A DNA stretch of 14,971 nt, from positions 1 to 14,971 of the forward strand of contig CAYUWF010000056.1 in NCBI GenBank assembly GCA_964448245.1. The letters run 5' to 3'. Position numbers and translations under genes: made by a program. Shown piece by piece: positions 1-6,649 of the stretch. This DNA comes from DATEVL01 sp964448245 (GTDB lineage Bacteria; Chloroflexota; Anaerolineae; Anaerolineales; E44-bin32). How positions within the stretch are numbered: position 1 is the first letter of the stretch; every line of letters begins with the position of its first letter. The notes below the pieces were generated by a model. That model had not been told where the DNA came from, did not search any database, and saw nothing but the letters and a program-made list of their open reading frames with translations.

Positions 1-2
1 GG

Positions 3-1346
3 GACCCGTCGCCTCCCATCCGGGACGCAGGGAGATACGTCACGGCCGACCTGCATGACCACCTCCGCCGGCTCGAAGTCGTTGGCCTGATCCGCGCCCT
101 GCAGCCTTCGGCGGACTTCGAGTACTTGTTCCGCCATGCGCTGACGCACGAGGCCGCCTACGCCTCACTCACCCGGCGGCAGCGGGTCGATCTCCACGGG
201 GCCATCGGCGATATCCTCGAGCGGCTCTACCCCGAGCGGCACGAAGAGCTGGCCGATATCCTGGCCTATCACTTCGGCCTCGCCGGCCAGACCGCCCGGG
301 CGGCGCAGTACTCGCTAACCGCCGCCCGCCGCGCCGCCGCCACCTACGCCTACGATGAAGCTATCCTGCATCTGCGGCGCGCCATCGAGATCGTCGGCGA
401 CGACGGACCGCCGCCCACCCGCCTGGCGCTATGGGAAGCCTTGGGCGATATCTGCGCGTTGATGCACCAGGGACCGCGGGCCATCGAAGCCTTCCAGAAC
501 GCGCTCCAAGCCTGGCGCCTGGCGGCGACGGAGGAGGTTGACGCTGTCCGCCTGCATCGCAAGGTCGTCCAGACCGGGGCCGAAACGAAGTACGCCGTCG
601 GGCGCGAGGGCTTCCGCGCCCTGCGCGCCGCCATGCAGGCCTCCGAGGCCAGCCTGGAGGAGACGCTGGAGAAGGTCCGCCAGCAGCCTCCCCATCCGGA
701 GATCGTGCGTCTTTTGGCCGTCCTCTCCACCGCCGCCTGGCGCATGCGCACGCCCCCCGAGTGGACGACGGCGCGCGGCTACGCCGAGGACGCGGTGCAC
801 ATGGCCGAGGTCCTGGCGGCGCCCGTGGAACTCTCGGTGGCTCTCGAGGCGCTGACCTCAGCCACCTTCGGGCAGGGGATGCTCCTCGAATCGCGTGAGG
901 CGGCGCTGCGCCGGCTGGCGGTGACGCGCCAGCCGGGCTTCCCCGATGAGCGTGAAACCCTCGACGCGCTGCGCGGAGCTGGGGCCGCGCGGATATACCT
1001 GGGTGAGTACGACCAGGCGATCCCGCTCCTGCTCGAGGCCGAGCACATCGCCAGCCGCGTGCAAGCCGTCGACCAGGTGTTCAACGCGCTCGCTCTGCTG
1101 ACCCAGTGCTGGCTTCGCCTCGACCGCTGGGATGAGATCCGGGCGCGCCGGGACGTATGGGAGGACTTGGAGAGGCAGTATCCCCAGGAACGCACCGGCC
1201 CCCTCTGCTGGCCGATCGGCCTGCGGGCGGTTGTCGAAACGCTCAGCGGCGATGCGGCGGCCGGGGCCCGCCTGCGCGACCAATCGCTAGCCATCATGGT
1301 CACCACCTTCGGGAAGACCGACTGGCTGCGCAATGCGCACTACTGA
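3..1346 (+). CDS. AAA-ATPase/cyclase-type TPR regulator, C-terminal part (5' truncated, ends at an in-frame TGA)
   Basis: The reading frame is open from the left edge, so the gene starts outside the window; 447 codons are visible. The first ~50 residues (motifs LRRLEVVGLI and EYLFRHALTHEAAYASL) match the end of the ATPase module in large predicted-ATPase or adenylate-cyclase-like regulators. There the winged-helix-like end of the AAA unit leads into TPR repeats. The rest is alanine/leucine-rich paired helices typical of TPR superhelices (for example AYHFGLAGQTARAAQYSL and YDEAILHLRRAIEI). Such proteins are cytoplasmic signalling ATPases whose TPR part binds partners; the catalytic half is not visible here. 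The frame stops at TGA 1344-1346 and continues in the same frame with more TPR sequence, so this is probably one gene with a premature stop or base error. TTG at 126 is not the start, because conserved sequence precedes it. The family is fairly secure; the specific function is unknown. Confidence 0.8.
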   Translation, partial: DPSPPIRDAGRYVTADLHDHLRRLEVVGLIRALQPSADFEYLFRHALTHEAAYASLTRRQRVDLHGAIGDILERLYPERHEELADILAYHFGLAGQTARAAQYSLTAARRAAATYAYDEAILHLRRAIEIVGDDGPPPTRLALWEALGDICALMHQGPRAIEAFQNALQAWRLAATEEVDAVRLHRKVVQTGAETKYAVGREGFRALRAAMQASEASLEETLEKVRQQPPHPEIVRLLAVLSTAAWRMRTPPEWTTARGYAEDAVHMAEVLAAPVELSVALEALTSATFGQGMLLESREAALRRLAVTRQPGFPDERETLDALRGAGAARIYLGEYDQAIPLLLEAEHIASRVQAVDQVFNALALLTQCWLRLDRWDEIRARRDVWEDLERQYPQERTGPLCWPIGLRAVVETLSGDAAAGARLRDQSLAIMVTTFGKTDWLRNAHY

Positions 1347-1361
1347 GCGGCGCTGCCGCGC

Positions 1362-1865
1362 ATGGCAGAGGGCGAGTTCGCCCTCGTTCGGGAGCACCTC
1401 GATCAAGCGGTTCGCGGACCGAACGATCCTGTCCGCTGGGGATCGGCCGTCACCGACCTCGATTTCAACGTTCTGTACGCCGACGCCGCGGCGCGGGCGC
1501 GTGACGCCGAGGCGCTGAAGCGATTTGTCCCGCTGGCCGAGCAGGGAGCGGAGCACTTCGGGCACCGGTTGTACCAGGGCATCGCCCAACGCGCCCGCGG
1601 CGTCTCGGCTCTCCTCGCCGATCAAGCGGCCGAAGCCGTCGCCTACGAAAACCAGGCTTTGGCGATCTTTGAAAATCTCGGCACGCGCTACCAGATCGGC
1701 CTGACGCTCAGCGAACGCGCCAGGGCCTTTTTCTCTTTGGGCGATCCGGCGTCGGCCCGAGCCGATTGGAACCTTGCGGCCGCCCTGTTCGATGCTCTGG
1801 GCGCCCTCCCGGCCGCCCGTCAGGCCCGCGACTCTCTGGCGGCCCTGGAGGACGGCGGCGCCTAA
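1362..1865 (+). CDS. TPR-repeat segment, probably the C-terminal end of the preceding gene
   Basis: A 167-residue open frame in the same frame as the gene ending at 1346. It contains helical TPR-like sequence to the end (for example AVAYENQALAIFENLGTRY, then an A/L-rich pair ending in RQARDSLAALEDGGA). The TPR helix containing the ATG at 1362 actually starts before it: codons 1347-1361 read AALPR and complete the pattern AALPRMAEGEFALVREHL. That pattern, the shared frame and the absence of a convincing ribosome-binding site before 1362 argue that this is the remainder of the upstream regulator rather than a separate gene. If it is expressed alone, it would be a small soluble TPR adaptor. The gene ends in TAA (1863-1865), overlapping the stop codon of the convergent MscS gene. 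Confidence 0.65.
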   Translation: MAEGEFALVREHLDQAVRGPNDPVRWGSAVTDLDFNVLYADAAARARDAEALKRFVPLAEQGAEHFGHRLYQGIAQRARGVSALLADQAAEAVAYENQALAIFENLGTRYQIGLTLSERARAFFSLGDPASARADWNLAAALFDALGALPAARQARDSLAALEDGGA

Positions 1866-3562
1866 GGGGCAGGGAACGCCAGTGGGCTCTGGTCGCCGTC
1901 GCGGTTCTGCCGCAGAGCGACTTCGTAGCGAACGTGGGGGAAGGCGACCCCGGCCTGGCGCAGGCGGCGATAGGCCTCCCGCCGCACCTGGCCCTCCACG
2001 CGCGATTGCCGTTCGAAGTGCTCCAGCTCGATATTGTCGACGTAGAACACCATGCGGAACAGGTAGCCGCCGTCGTTCACCCCGCCGAAGCTGGCCGACG
2101 GGCACTTCCAGGCGGGCGTCGGCTGCTTGTACTCGGCCGTCATCCAGGAAGCGACGCGCAGCACCGCCTCGTCCAGGCGACGCTCGATCGACAAGCGGTC
2201 GGCCAAGATTCTCCCCACTCCATCCATCCGCCGCAGCAGGCCGACGATGCGTGGCGCCCAGAAGAGGCGGAGCTTGCGGTCATCTTCGCCGCGCATCAGG
2301 TCCGGGTCGGCGGCCCAGACATTGACCCACTGCCATGTTCGCCGCGCCAGCGACTCCGGATCCAACTCTCCGACGACCTCGTCCAGGAAGGCGTCCAGGT
2401 CGAGACTGAAGGCGTCAAGCCGTTCCTCGAAGTCGGCTATCTGGCCGGCGCGCACCGCCACCGGCTGATAGCGCTGGCGCAGATCCGCCCGTTCGGCGTC
2501 GGTTAACCCCCGCTGTTCGACCTGGCGGATCGCCAGACTCAAATCGTACAGGTCATCCAGCGTTTGCCGCACGCGCACATCGACGAGGGCCCCGGCCTGC
2601 AGGCGCGCCGCCCCATGGCTCCGCTTCTCGGGCGACAGGGTCTCGAAGGCGTCGAGGCGCGCCAGTTTGGTCTCGATTGACCCGAGCAGATCGGGGTGTC
2701 CGTCCACCACTTCGGCCAGCAGGCCGCGCAGCCGCTCGACATCGGCGTCCGGGCCGACCCGCACCGGCACGACTGAGACCAGCTCGGGCGTCGGCTGCAT
2801 CAGGTTGACCAGGCGCTCGTTGGCCAGCTTGCTATTGGGCATGTAGACCACGGCGTGCTGCCCGATGTCGTACAGCTGCGTCACGCGCAGGCCGATCTTC
2901 ATCACCTGGCAGACCGTCCCGTCTTCGAGCCGGACCAGATCGCCATAGCGGAAGGGCGTATCGACCAGCAGGGCGATGCCGCTGAAGATGTTCGATAGAA
3001 TATCCTGCAGCGCGAAAGCCATGATGAAGGCCGCGCCTCCGAGGGCCACCAGCACCGCCGAGAGGTCCAGCCCCAGGTTCTGGATCATGACCGCCCCGGC
3101 GACGACGAAAATCGCCAGAGGGACGAACTGATTGATGATCGGCACCAGGACGTCGTCCACCCGCGAATCGCTGCGGCGGGCGAACGCCGTGGCATAGTGC
3201 ATGGCGACTTCTTTGAACAGGCGCCAGATCCAGTACGCGGCGACGCCCACCGCCGCCGCCGTCAACCAGCGCTGTAGTTTCTCCAGGTTGGCGTCGGTCA
3301 CGCGCAGGCTGTCGAGCGAGGAAATCAGGCCCAGGATCAGCACCAGCAGCACGATCGGCCGACGGCTGACGTCGATCACCACATCCTCGACCTCGCTGTC
3401 GGTCCGTCGGGCGAGGGCCTTGATCAGGCGCAGCACCAGGAATTGCAGCAGGAACGCCACGATCAGCCAGAAGACGAGAGTCGCCGCCGCCGAACCCAGG
3501 GGGTTGGCCAGGAATTGCAGCTGCGGAGGAAGGGGCAGCTGCCAGAGCCAGATCCGGATCAT
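1862..3562 (-). CDS. MscS-family mechanosensitive ion channel with enlarged cytoplasmic domain
   Basis: A 566-residue inner-membrane protein. Hydrophobic helices lie at about 25-50, 69-84, 100-115, 138-160 and 167-200. The last carries the pore-helix signature of MscS (LVALGGAAFIMAFALQD and NIFSGIALLVDTPFRYGD), followed by the beta domain (about 207-255; YMPNSKLANERLVN). The family senses membrane tension and releases solutes on osmotic downshock. E. coli MscS has 286 residues; the extra length lies mostly at about 300-480. That block is a charged helical insertion before the terminal alpha/beta segment (MVFYVDNIELEHFERQSRVE). Start choice: ATG at 3562 has a strong Shine-Dalgarno sequence (AAAGGAGG, 6 bases before the ATG) and overlaps the upstream hydrolase stop as ATGA; reading further upstream gives only low-complexity sequence. 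It is the last gene of the trxB-hydrolase-mscS cluster. The family is secure; the effect of the insertion is unknown. Confidence 0.92.
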   Translation of the reverse strand: MIRIWLWQLPLPPQLQFLANPLGSAAATLVFWLIVAFLLQFLVLRLIKALARRTDSEVEDVVIDVSRRPIVLLVLILGLISSLDSLRVTDANLEKLQRWLTAAAVGVAAYWIWRLFKEVAMHYATAFARRSDSRVDDVLVPIINQFVPLAIFVVAGAVMIQNLGLDLSAVLVALGGAAFIMAFALQDILSNIFSGIALLVDTPFRYGDLVRLEDGTVCQVMKIGLRVTQLYDIGQHAVVYMPNSKLANERLVNLMQPTPELVSVVPVRVGPDADVERLRGLLAEVVDGHPDLLGSIETKLARLDAFETLSPEKRSHGAARLQAGALVDVRVRQTLDDLYDLSLAIRQVEQRGLTDAERADLRQRYQPVAVRAGQIADFEERLDAFSLDLDAFLDEVVGELDPESLARRTWQWVNVWAADPDLMRGEDDRKLRLFWAPRIVGLLRRMDGVGRILADRLSIERRLDEAVLRVASWMTAEYKQPTPAWKCPSASFGGVNDGGYLFRMVFYVDNIELEHFERQSRVEGQVRREAYRRLRQAGVAFPHVRYEVALRQNRDGDQSPLAFPAP

Positions 3563-3580
3563 CGCTCGCCTCCTTTGGCG
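3551..3580 (-). promoter_or_regulatory. Strong ribosome-binding site fixing the mscS start
   Basis: On the minus strand AAAGGAGG lies 6 bases before ATG 3562-3560. It sits inside the last codons of the hydrolase gene, whose TGA (3561-3559) overlaps the ATG. This is the clearest Shine-Dalgarno sequence in the window and supports re-initiation or coupled translation. Confidence 0.75.
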
Positions 3581-4359
3581 TGGACGTGAGAATCGTCCAG
3601 GATGGGGGTCTTCTCGAGGAACCCCACCAAGAATCGCGCCACGTCCTCGGGCTGCTCCAGCATCACCATATGCCCGGCCCCCTCGACGCGCTCCAGGCAC
3701 GCGCCGGCGATGCCCGCTTGCAGCTCCTCGCTCAACCGCGGCGGGGTCATGCGGTCACTCGTCCCGACGATGATCAACGTCGGCAGGCGGATCTCCGCCA
3801 GCCGCGCCGAGACGTCGAAGGCCTGGCAGGCGCGCAGATCACACGCTAGGATGGTCGGACCGGTCTCGATCATGCGCGCCCTGGCCAGCTCGACCAGACG
3901 GGGCTCGGCCTGCGGCGCGAACGACCATTGCAGAATCTGCTCGACAATGGCGGCGAACGATTCCGGGCGACCGGCGTTCTCGAGCAGCGTCGGATTAATC
4001 CTCAAGCGCGCCCCGGCTCCGAGGAGGACCAGGCCGGCGAGCGTCGACGGCGCGCGCAGGGCCGAAGCCAGCGCCACCGCCGACCCCATCGAGTGGCCGA
4101 CGAGCACCGGCCGAGGCACGGCCGCCACCTCGCGCCACGCCCCCAGCCGCCCGGCGTACCCATCGATACTGGTCTCGTCCTCTGTCGGAGACTGGCCGTG
4201 GCCTGGCAGGTCGACGGCCAGCGTGTGCCTGGCTGCCAGGCGGCGCAGCGCGGGCGGCCAGTGCAGACGGCTGCCCCCGGCCCCGTGGATAAAGACGAGC
4301 GGCGGACCCTGGTTCCCGCCGCCATGTTCTTCATAGTGCAATCCGGCTGCCTGAGGCAA
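3559..4359 (-). CDS. alpha/beta-fold hydrolase
   Basis: A 266-residue soluble enzyme of the alpha/beta hydrolase superfamily. Visible landmarks are the oxyanion-hole motif HGAGG (25-29), DLPGHGQS (50-57), the nucleophile elbow GHSMGS with Ser90, an acidic triad candidate Asp202 in GTSDRMTP, and the triad His230 in EGAGHMVMLEQPEDV. The length is normal for the family. No in-frame ATG or GTG lies near the N-terminus. The likely start is TTG at 4359, two bases after the trxB stop, giving LPQAAGLHYEEHG as the first residues; CTG at 4365 is less likely. No good Shine-Dalgarno is seen, so translation is probably coupled to trxB. Substrate cannot be told from sequence: esterase, lipase-like, C-C hydrolase or haloperoxidase-like are all possible. 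It overlaps the mscS start by ATGA. Confidence 0.9.
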   Translation of the reverse strand: MPQAAGLHYEEHGGGNQGPPLVFIHGAGGSRLHWPPALRRLAARHTLAVDLPGHGQSPTEDETSIDGYAGRLGAWREVAAVPRPVLVGHSMGSAVALASALRAPSTLAGLVLLGAGARLRINPTLLENAGRPESFAAIVEQILQWSFAPQAEPRLVELARARMIETGPTILACDLRACQAFDVSARLAEIRLPTLIIVGTSDRMTPPRLSEELQAGIAGACLERVEGAGHMVMLEQPEDVARFLVGFLEKTPILDDSHVHAKGGER

Positions 4360-4361
4360 CG

Positions 4362-5285
4362 TCAGACCCGGTTCGCCAGCCAGCGCTCCACCATCATGCC
4401 CGCCGCCGCGCCCTGCCCGACCGAGGTCGCCACCTGGCGGTAGACCGGGTCCTGGACTTCGCCGGCGGCGAAGATCCCTTCGACGCTCGTCATCGTCTTG
4501 GCGTCGGTCCGCAGGTAGCCGTGGTCGTCCATCGCCAGCTGCCCGCGGAAGACATCGGTGTTCGGGAAATGGCCGATATAGATGAATACCCCGTCGGCCG
4601 GCGTGTGTTCGGTGGCTCCCGTCTTGAGGTTGCGCAGGCGGACGGCTTCCACTTTCCCATTGCCGACGATCTCCTCGACGACGGTGTCCCAGACGAAGCT
4701 CATCTTCTCGTTGGCCAGCGCTCGGCGTTTGAGCGTCTCCCCGGCGCGCAGCGCGTCGCGGCGATGGACCACCCGCACCTGCGTGGCGAAGCGGGTCAGA
4801 AACAGGCCTTCCTCCAGCGCGCTGTCCCCTCCGCCGACGACGACGACCTTCTTGTCGCGGAAGAAGAAGCCGTCGCACGTGGCGCAAAACGAGACGCCCT
4901 TGCCGACCATCTGCTCCTCGCCGGGCACGCCCAGCCGGCGCGGCGAGGCGCCGGTGGCGATCACCACCGCCTCGGCTTCGTACTGTTCGCTGTAGGTCTT
5001 CAGTCGAAAGGGCGGGCCTTTGGCGAAATCGACTTCGACGACTTCGTCGACGATCAGCCGCGCCCCGAATCGCTCGGCCTGCTTCTGCATGCGCTCGACG
5101 AGCTCGGGGCCGGTGCTGCCCTCGGGGAAGCCCGGGTAGTTTTCCACCTCATAGGTGATCGAGATCTGTCCCCCGAGCTGGCTGCCGGAGATGACGACCG
5201 GCTCGAGGTTGGCGCGCGCCGTGTACAACGCCGCCGTCAGCCCGGCCGGGCCCGAACCCAGGATGATCACTCGCTCTTTCGTCAT
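4362..5285 (-). CDS. trxB: thioredoxin-disulfide reductase (NADPH, FAD)
   Basis: A 307-residue flavoprotein of the usual TrxB length. It transfers electrons from NADPH through FAD to a CxxC pair that reduces thioredoxin in the cytoplasm. Landmarks: FAD-binding GSGPAG (10-15), YEVENYPGFPE (46-55), ATGASPRRLG (110-119), redox-active CATCDG with Cys134 and Cys137, NADPH-binding GGGDSALEE (151-159) with HRRD (174-177), IGHFPNT, and the C-terminal FAD segment FAAGEVQDPVYRQ. That last motif has Glu276 where E. coli-type enzymes have Asp. The start is ATG 5285; reading further upstream runs into the 64-bp repeat, so a longer start is unlikely. AAAGG lies only two bases before the ATG, so the ribosome-binding site is weak. 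Some relatives reduce other thioredoxin-like partners or are ferredoxin-dependent; the NADPH-type HRR motif favours NADPH. Confidence 0.95.
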   Translation of the reverse strand: MTKERVIILGSGPAGLTAALYTARANLEPVVISGSQLGGQISITYEVENYPGFPEGSTGPELVERMQKQAERFGARLIVDEVVEVDFAKGPPFRLKTYSEQYEAEAVVIATGASPRRLGVPGEEQMVGKGVSFCATCDGFFFRDKKVVVVGGGDSALEEGLFLTRFATQVRVVHRRDALRAGETLKRRALANEKMSFVWDTVVEEIVGNGKVEAVRLRNLKTGATEHTPADGVFIYIGHFPNTDVFRGQLAMDDHGYLRTDAKTMTSVEGIFAAGEVQDPVYRQVATSVGQGAAAGMMVERWLANRV

Positions 5286-5313
5286 CGCCTTTATCTCAAC
5301 CGCCCCACCGGTG

Positions 5314-5450
5314 CGCTTCGACGGAGCTTGCCCTCCCGAAGGACACTGATACGGTGTCAGCAGAGCTGAAGGGCTCACGCTTCGACGGAGCTTGCCCTCC
5401 CGAAGGACACCGATACGGTGTCAGCAGAGCCAAAGGGCTCACGCTTCGAC
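5314..5450. repeat. Two-copy 64-bp tandem repeat plus a partial third copy, each full copy with a hairpin
   Basis: Two near-identical 64-bp units (5314-5377 and 5378-5441) begin with CGCTTCGACGGAGCTTGCC. A third copy starts at 5442 (CGCTTCGAC) and then diverges to TACGCTCAGC. Each full copy contains the palindrome GACAC(T/C)G-ATA-CGGTGTC (5342-5358 and 5406-5422); it is perfect in the second copy and has one G-T pair in the first. The repeat fills the 170-bp gap between the zinc-ribbon gene and trxB. It looks like one of the interspersed repeats of Chloroflexota-type genomes; its function is unknown. Confidence 0.85.
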
Positions 5451-5455
5451 TACGC

Positions 5456-5686
5456 TCAGCGCGCCGGAGGGTTCACCAACGCGTCGGCCAGCCCACCGAT
5501 CGTTTGCTTCAGCCACCACAGAGGCGCCCGGGTGCGGACCTGCCCACGCCCGTCGATCCACGGCCGCCGACACGGATCATCGGGGTCGCCCGGCCGGCAG
5601 GTGAGACGTTCCTGTCCGCAGCGCGGGCACGGCCCCGGGGAGTCCCCCGCGAGCAGGCATCGCGCGCACAAGTAAACCTGATCCAT
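5456..5686 (-). CDS. small zinc-ribbon protein
   Basis: A 76-residue soluble protein. Residues 1-22 carry a zinc-ribbon-like half, CARC (8-11) and CPRC (20-23), with another Cys pair further on (TCRPGDPDDPC), so four to six cysteines could bind zinc. The middle motif (R)PGDPDDPCRRPW followed by APLWWL is distinctive and looks like a conserved family signature rather than random sequence. The start is ATG 5686 with AGGGA about 5 bases upstream. The stop (TGA 5458-5456) and last codons lie at the edge of the 64-bp repeat, so the C-terminal tail may have been altered by repeat insertion. It lies 63 bp after the membrane-protein gene and before trxB, on the same strand. The function is unknown; such small ribbons often help assemble or regulate larger complexes, which is inference only. 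Confidence 0.7.
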   Translation of the reverse strand: MDQVYLCARCLLAGDSPGPCPRCGQERLTCRPGDPDDPCRRPWIDGRGQVRTRAPLWWLKQTIGGLADALVNPPAR

Positions 5687-5702
5687 GGCGTCCCTGCGAC
5701 CG

Positions 5703-5708
5703 ATTGTA
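5703..5708 (-). promoter_or_regulatory. Possible -10 element upstream of the zinc-ribbon gene
   Basis: On the minus strand TACAAT lies 16 bases before ATG 5686, in the 63-bp gap after the membrane-protein gene. It matches five of six bases of the sigma-70 -10 consensus TATAAT, but no clear -35 box is seen 16-18 bases upstream. It would give a very short leader. Confidence 0.3.
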
Positions 5709-5749
5709 CCTCGACGACCCGCGGGATCGCCGTCGGCCGACTGTCCCGG

Positions 5750-6382
5750 CTACGTGGGAGGTCCGGAGTCCGCCGTCGCCCGTAGCAACATGGCCTGCGC
5801 CGCCGCCTGCGTGGCGATGACCAGCCACAAGTTGTACGTCAGAGCGAAGAGGATGGCCGAGACACCGAGCCGCACGAGCCCCGACCCAACGTGAGGCGGT
5901 GTGCCGCGAGTGGGGCGGCCGTCCCGCATGAGCCCCTCCAGGCCGCCGAGGATGAATCCGATCAACTGGGCCCCGGCCGGAGCTGGCATGGCGGCCGCAC
6001 CCGCCCCGCGGTAGAAGGCCCAACGCGGCTCGTCGAAGAGGGCAAGCCACGACCGATCGGGGTTATACCAGGTCTGCGCCAGGCGCTTGATCGGAGAGAA
6101 GCGAAGGCTAAGCGCCAATCCCGCCAGGAGCGCCGCGCAGATCGTCACACCCCGCAGCCAATCGATCGCGCTGAAACCGGAGAGGCCGCAATCGCGCCCG
6201 ATGACCGCCCCGGTGACCCAGGCGCCGTAAAGAGGAAGGACCCCATAGGCCGCCTGGGTCCAGAACGCGAGCTCCGGCTCCCAGCCCGCCAGACGCTCTG
6301 CCACCCGTCGGTGGATCTCACGCGCTGCGGGCGGCGCCGCCAATGTCAGGGCGACCCAGAGCCAGAGGAAACCATACGTCAT
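5750..6382 (-). CDS. uncharacterised integral membrane protein
   Basis: A 210-residue protein with about five hydrophobic stretches: 4-18, 38-62, 76-94, 127-148 and 167-200. Between the third and fourth lies a more polar loop with NPDRSWLALFDEPRWAFYRG. The DEPRWAFYRG piece faintly recalls the EExxxR motif of CPBP (CAAX-protease-like) membrane proteins. The later His and Asn/His motifs of that family are not evident, so I do not assign it. ATG 6382 is chosen because the preceding 18 codons are non-hydrophobic and run into the intergenic repeats; no strong ribosome-binding site is visible. The ending in small polar residues (ATADSGPPT) suggests a short cytoplasmic tail. No function is recognised. 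Confidence 0.72.
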   Translation of the reverse strand: MTYGFLWLWVALTLAAPPAAREIHRRVAERLAGWEPELAFWTQAAYGVLPLYGAWVTGAVIGRDCGLSGFSAIDWLRGVTICAALLAGLALSLRFSPIKRLAQTWYNPDRSWLALFDEPRWAFYRGAGAAAMPAPAGAQLIGFILGGLEGLMRDGRPTRGTPPHVGSGLVRLGVSAILFALTYNLWLVIATQAAAQAMLLRATADSGPPT

Positions 6383-6433
6383 CGGGGCGCTGCCAGGATC
6401 CGATGGAGTGCATTGGGAGAACCGCAGGGCCCC

Positions 6434-6620
6434 CACCCCTTGCCCCTCCCCCTGAAAGGTGCGGCCTTCGCAGTCGTAGCCCTCGCCAGGGGGAGGGGAG
6501 GAGTTTTCTGAAGGAAGGGGGGAGCTTCGCTCCCCCCTTCCTCCAAGCTATCACCCCCCTCTCCGCCACGTGCCCGAGCCGACCATGGCGCCTCCCGGCG
6601 GAGAGGGGGATAGGGGGTGA
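6434..6620. repeat. Cluster of three hairpin-forming intergenic repeats
   Basis: The 267-bp gap between the histidine kinase (stop 6650) and the membrane protein (start 6382) holds three GC-rich palindromes. (1) CCCCTCCCCCTG at 6443-6454 pairs exactly with 6487-6498 across a 32-base loop. (2) GGAAGGGGGGAGC (6513-6525) pairs with 6529-6541 around loop TTC, and the stem extends one further A-T pair to 14 bp. (3) TCACCCCCCTCTCCGCC (6551-6567) pairs imperfectly with 6597-6620 because of a short insertion. No T-run follows the stems, so they are poor intrinsic terminators. They look like mobile palindromic repeats, and nothing coding is seen. Confidence 0.8.
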
Positions 6621-6649
6621 GGCCGGAGATACGCACTAGCCTTTCTCGC

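Noticed and set aside
5314..5450. CRISPR-like array
   Set aside because: The 64-bp units are tandem with no unique spacers, only two full copies are present, and no cas genes are nearby.
5750..6382. CPBP/CAAX-type membrane protease
   Set aside because: Only a faint DEPRWAFYRG resemblance to the first motif; the later conserved motifs of the family are not seen.
6513..6541. Intrinsic terminator of the kinase gene
   Set aside because: The stem is strong, but on the minus strand it is followed by TTCAGAAAACTCC rather than a run of T. It is also more than 100 bases past the stop codon and sits among other palindromic repeats.
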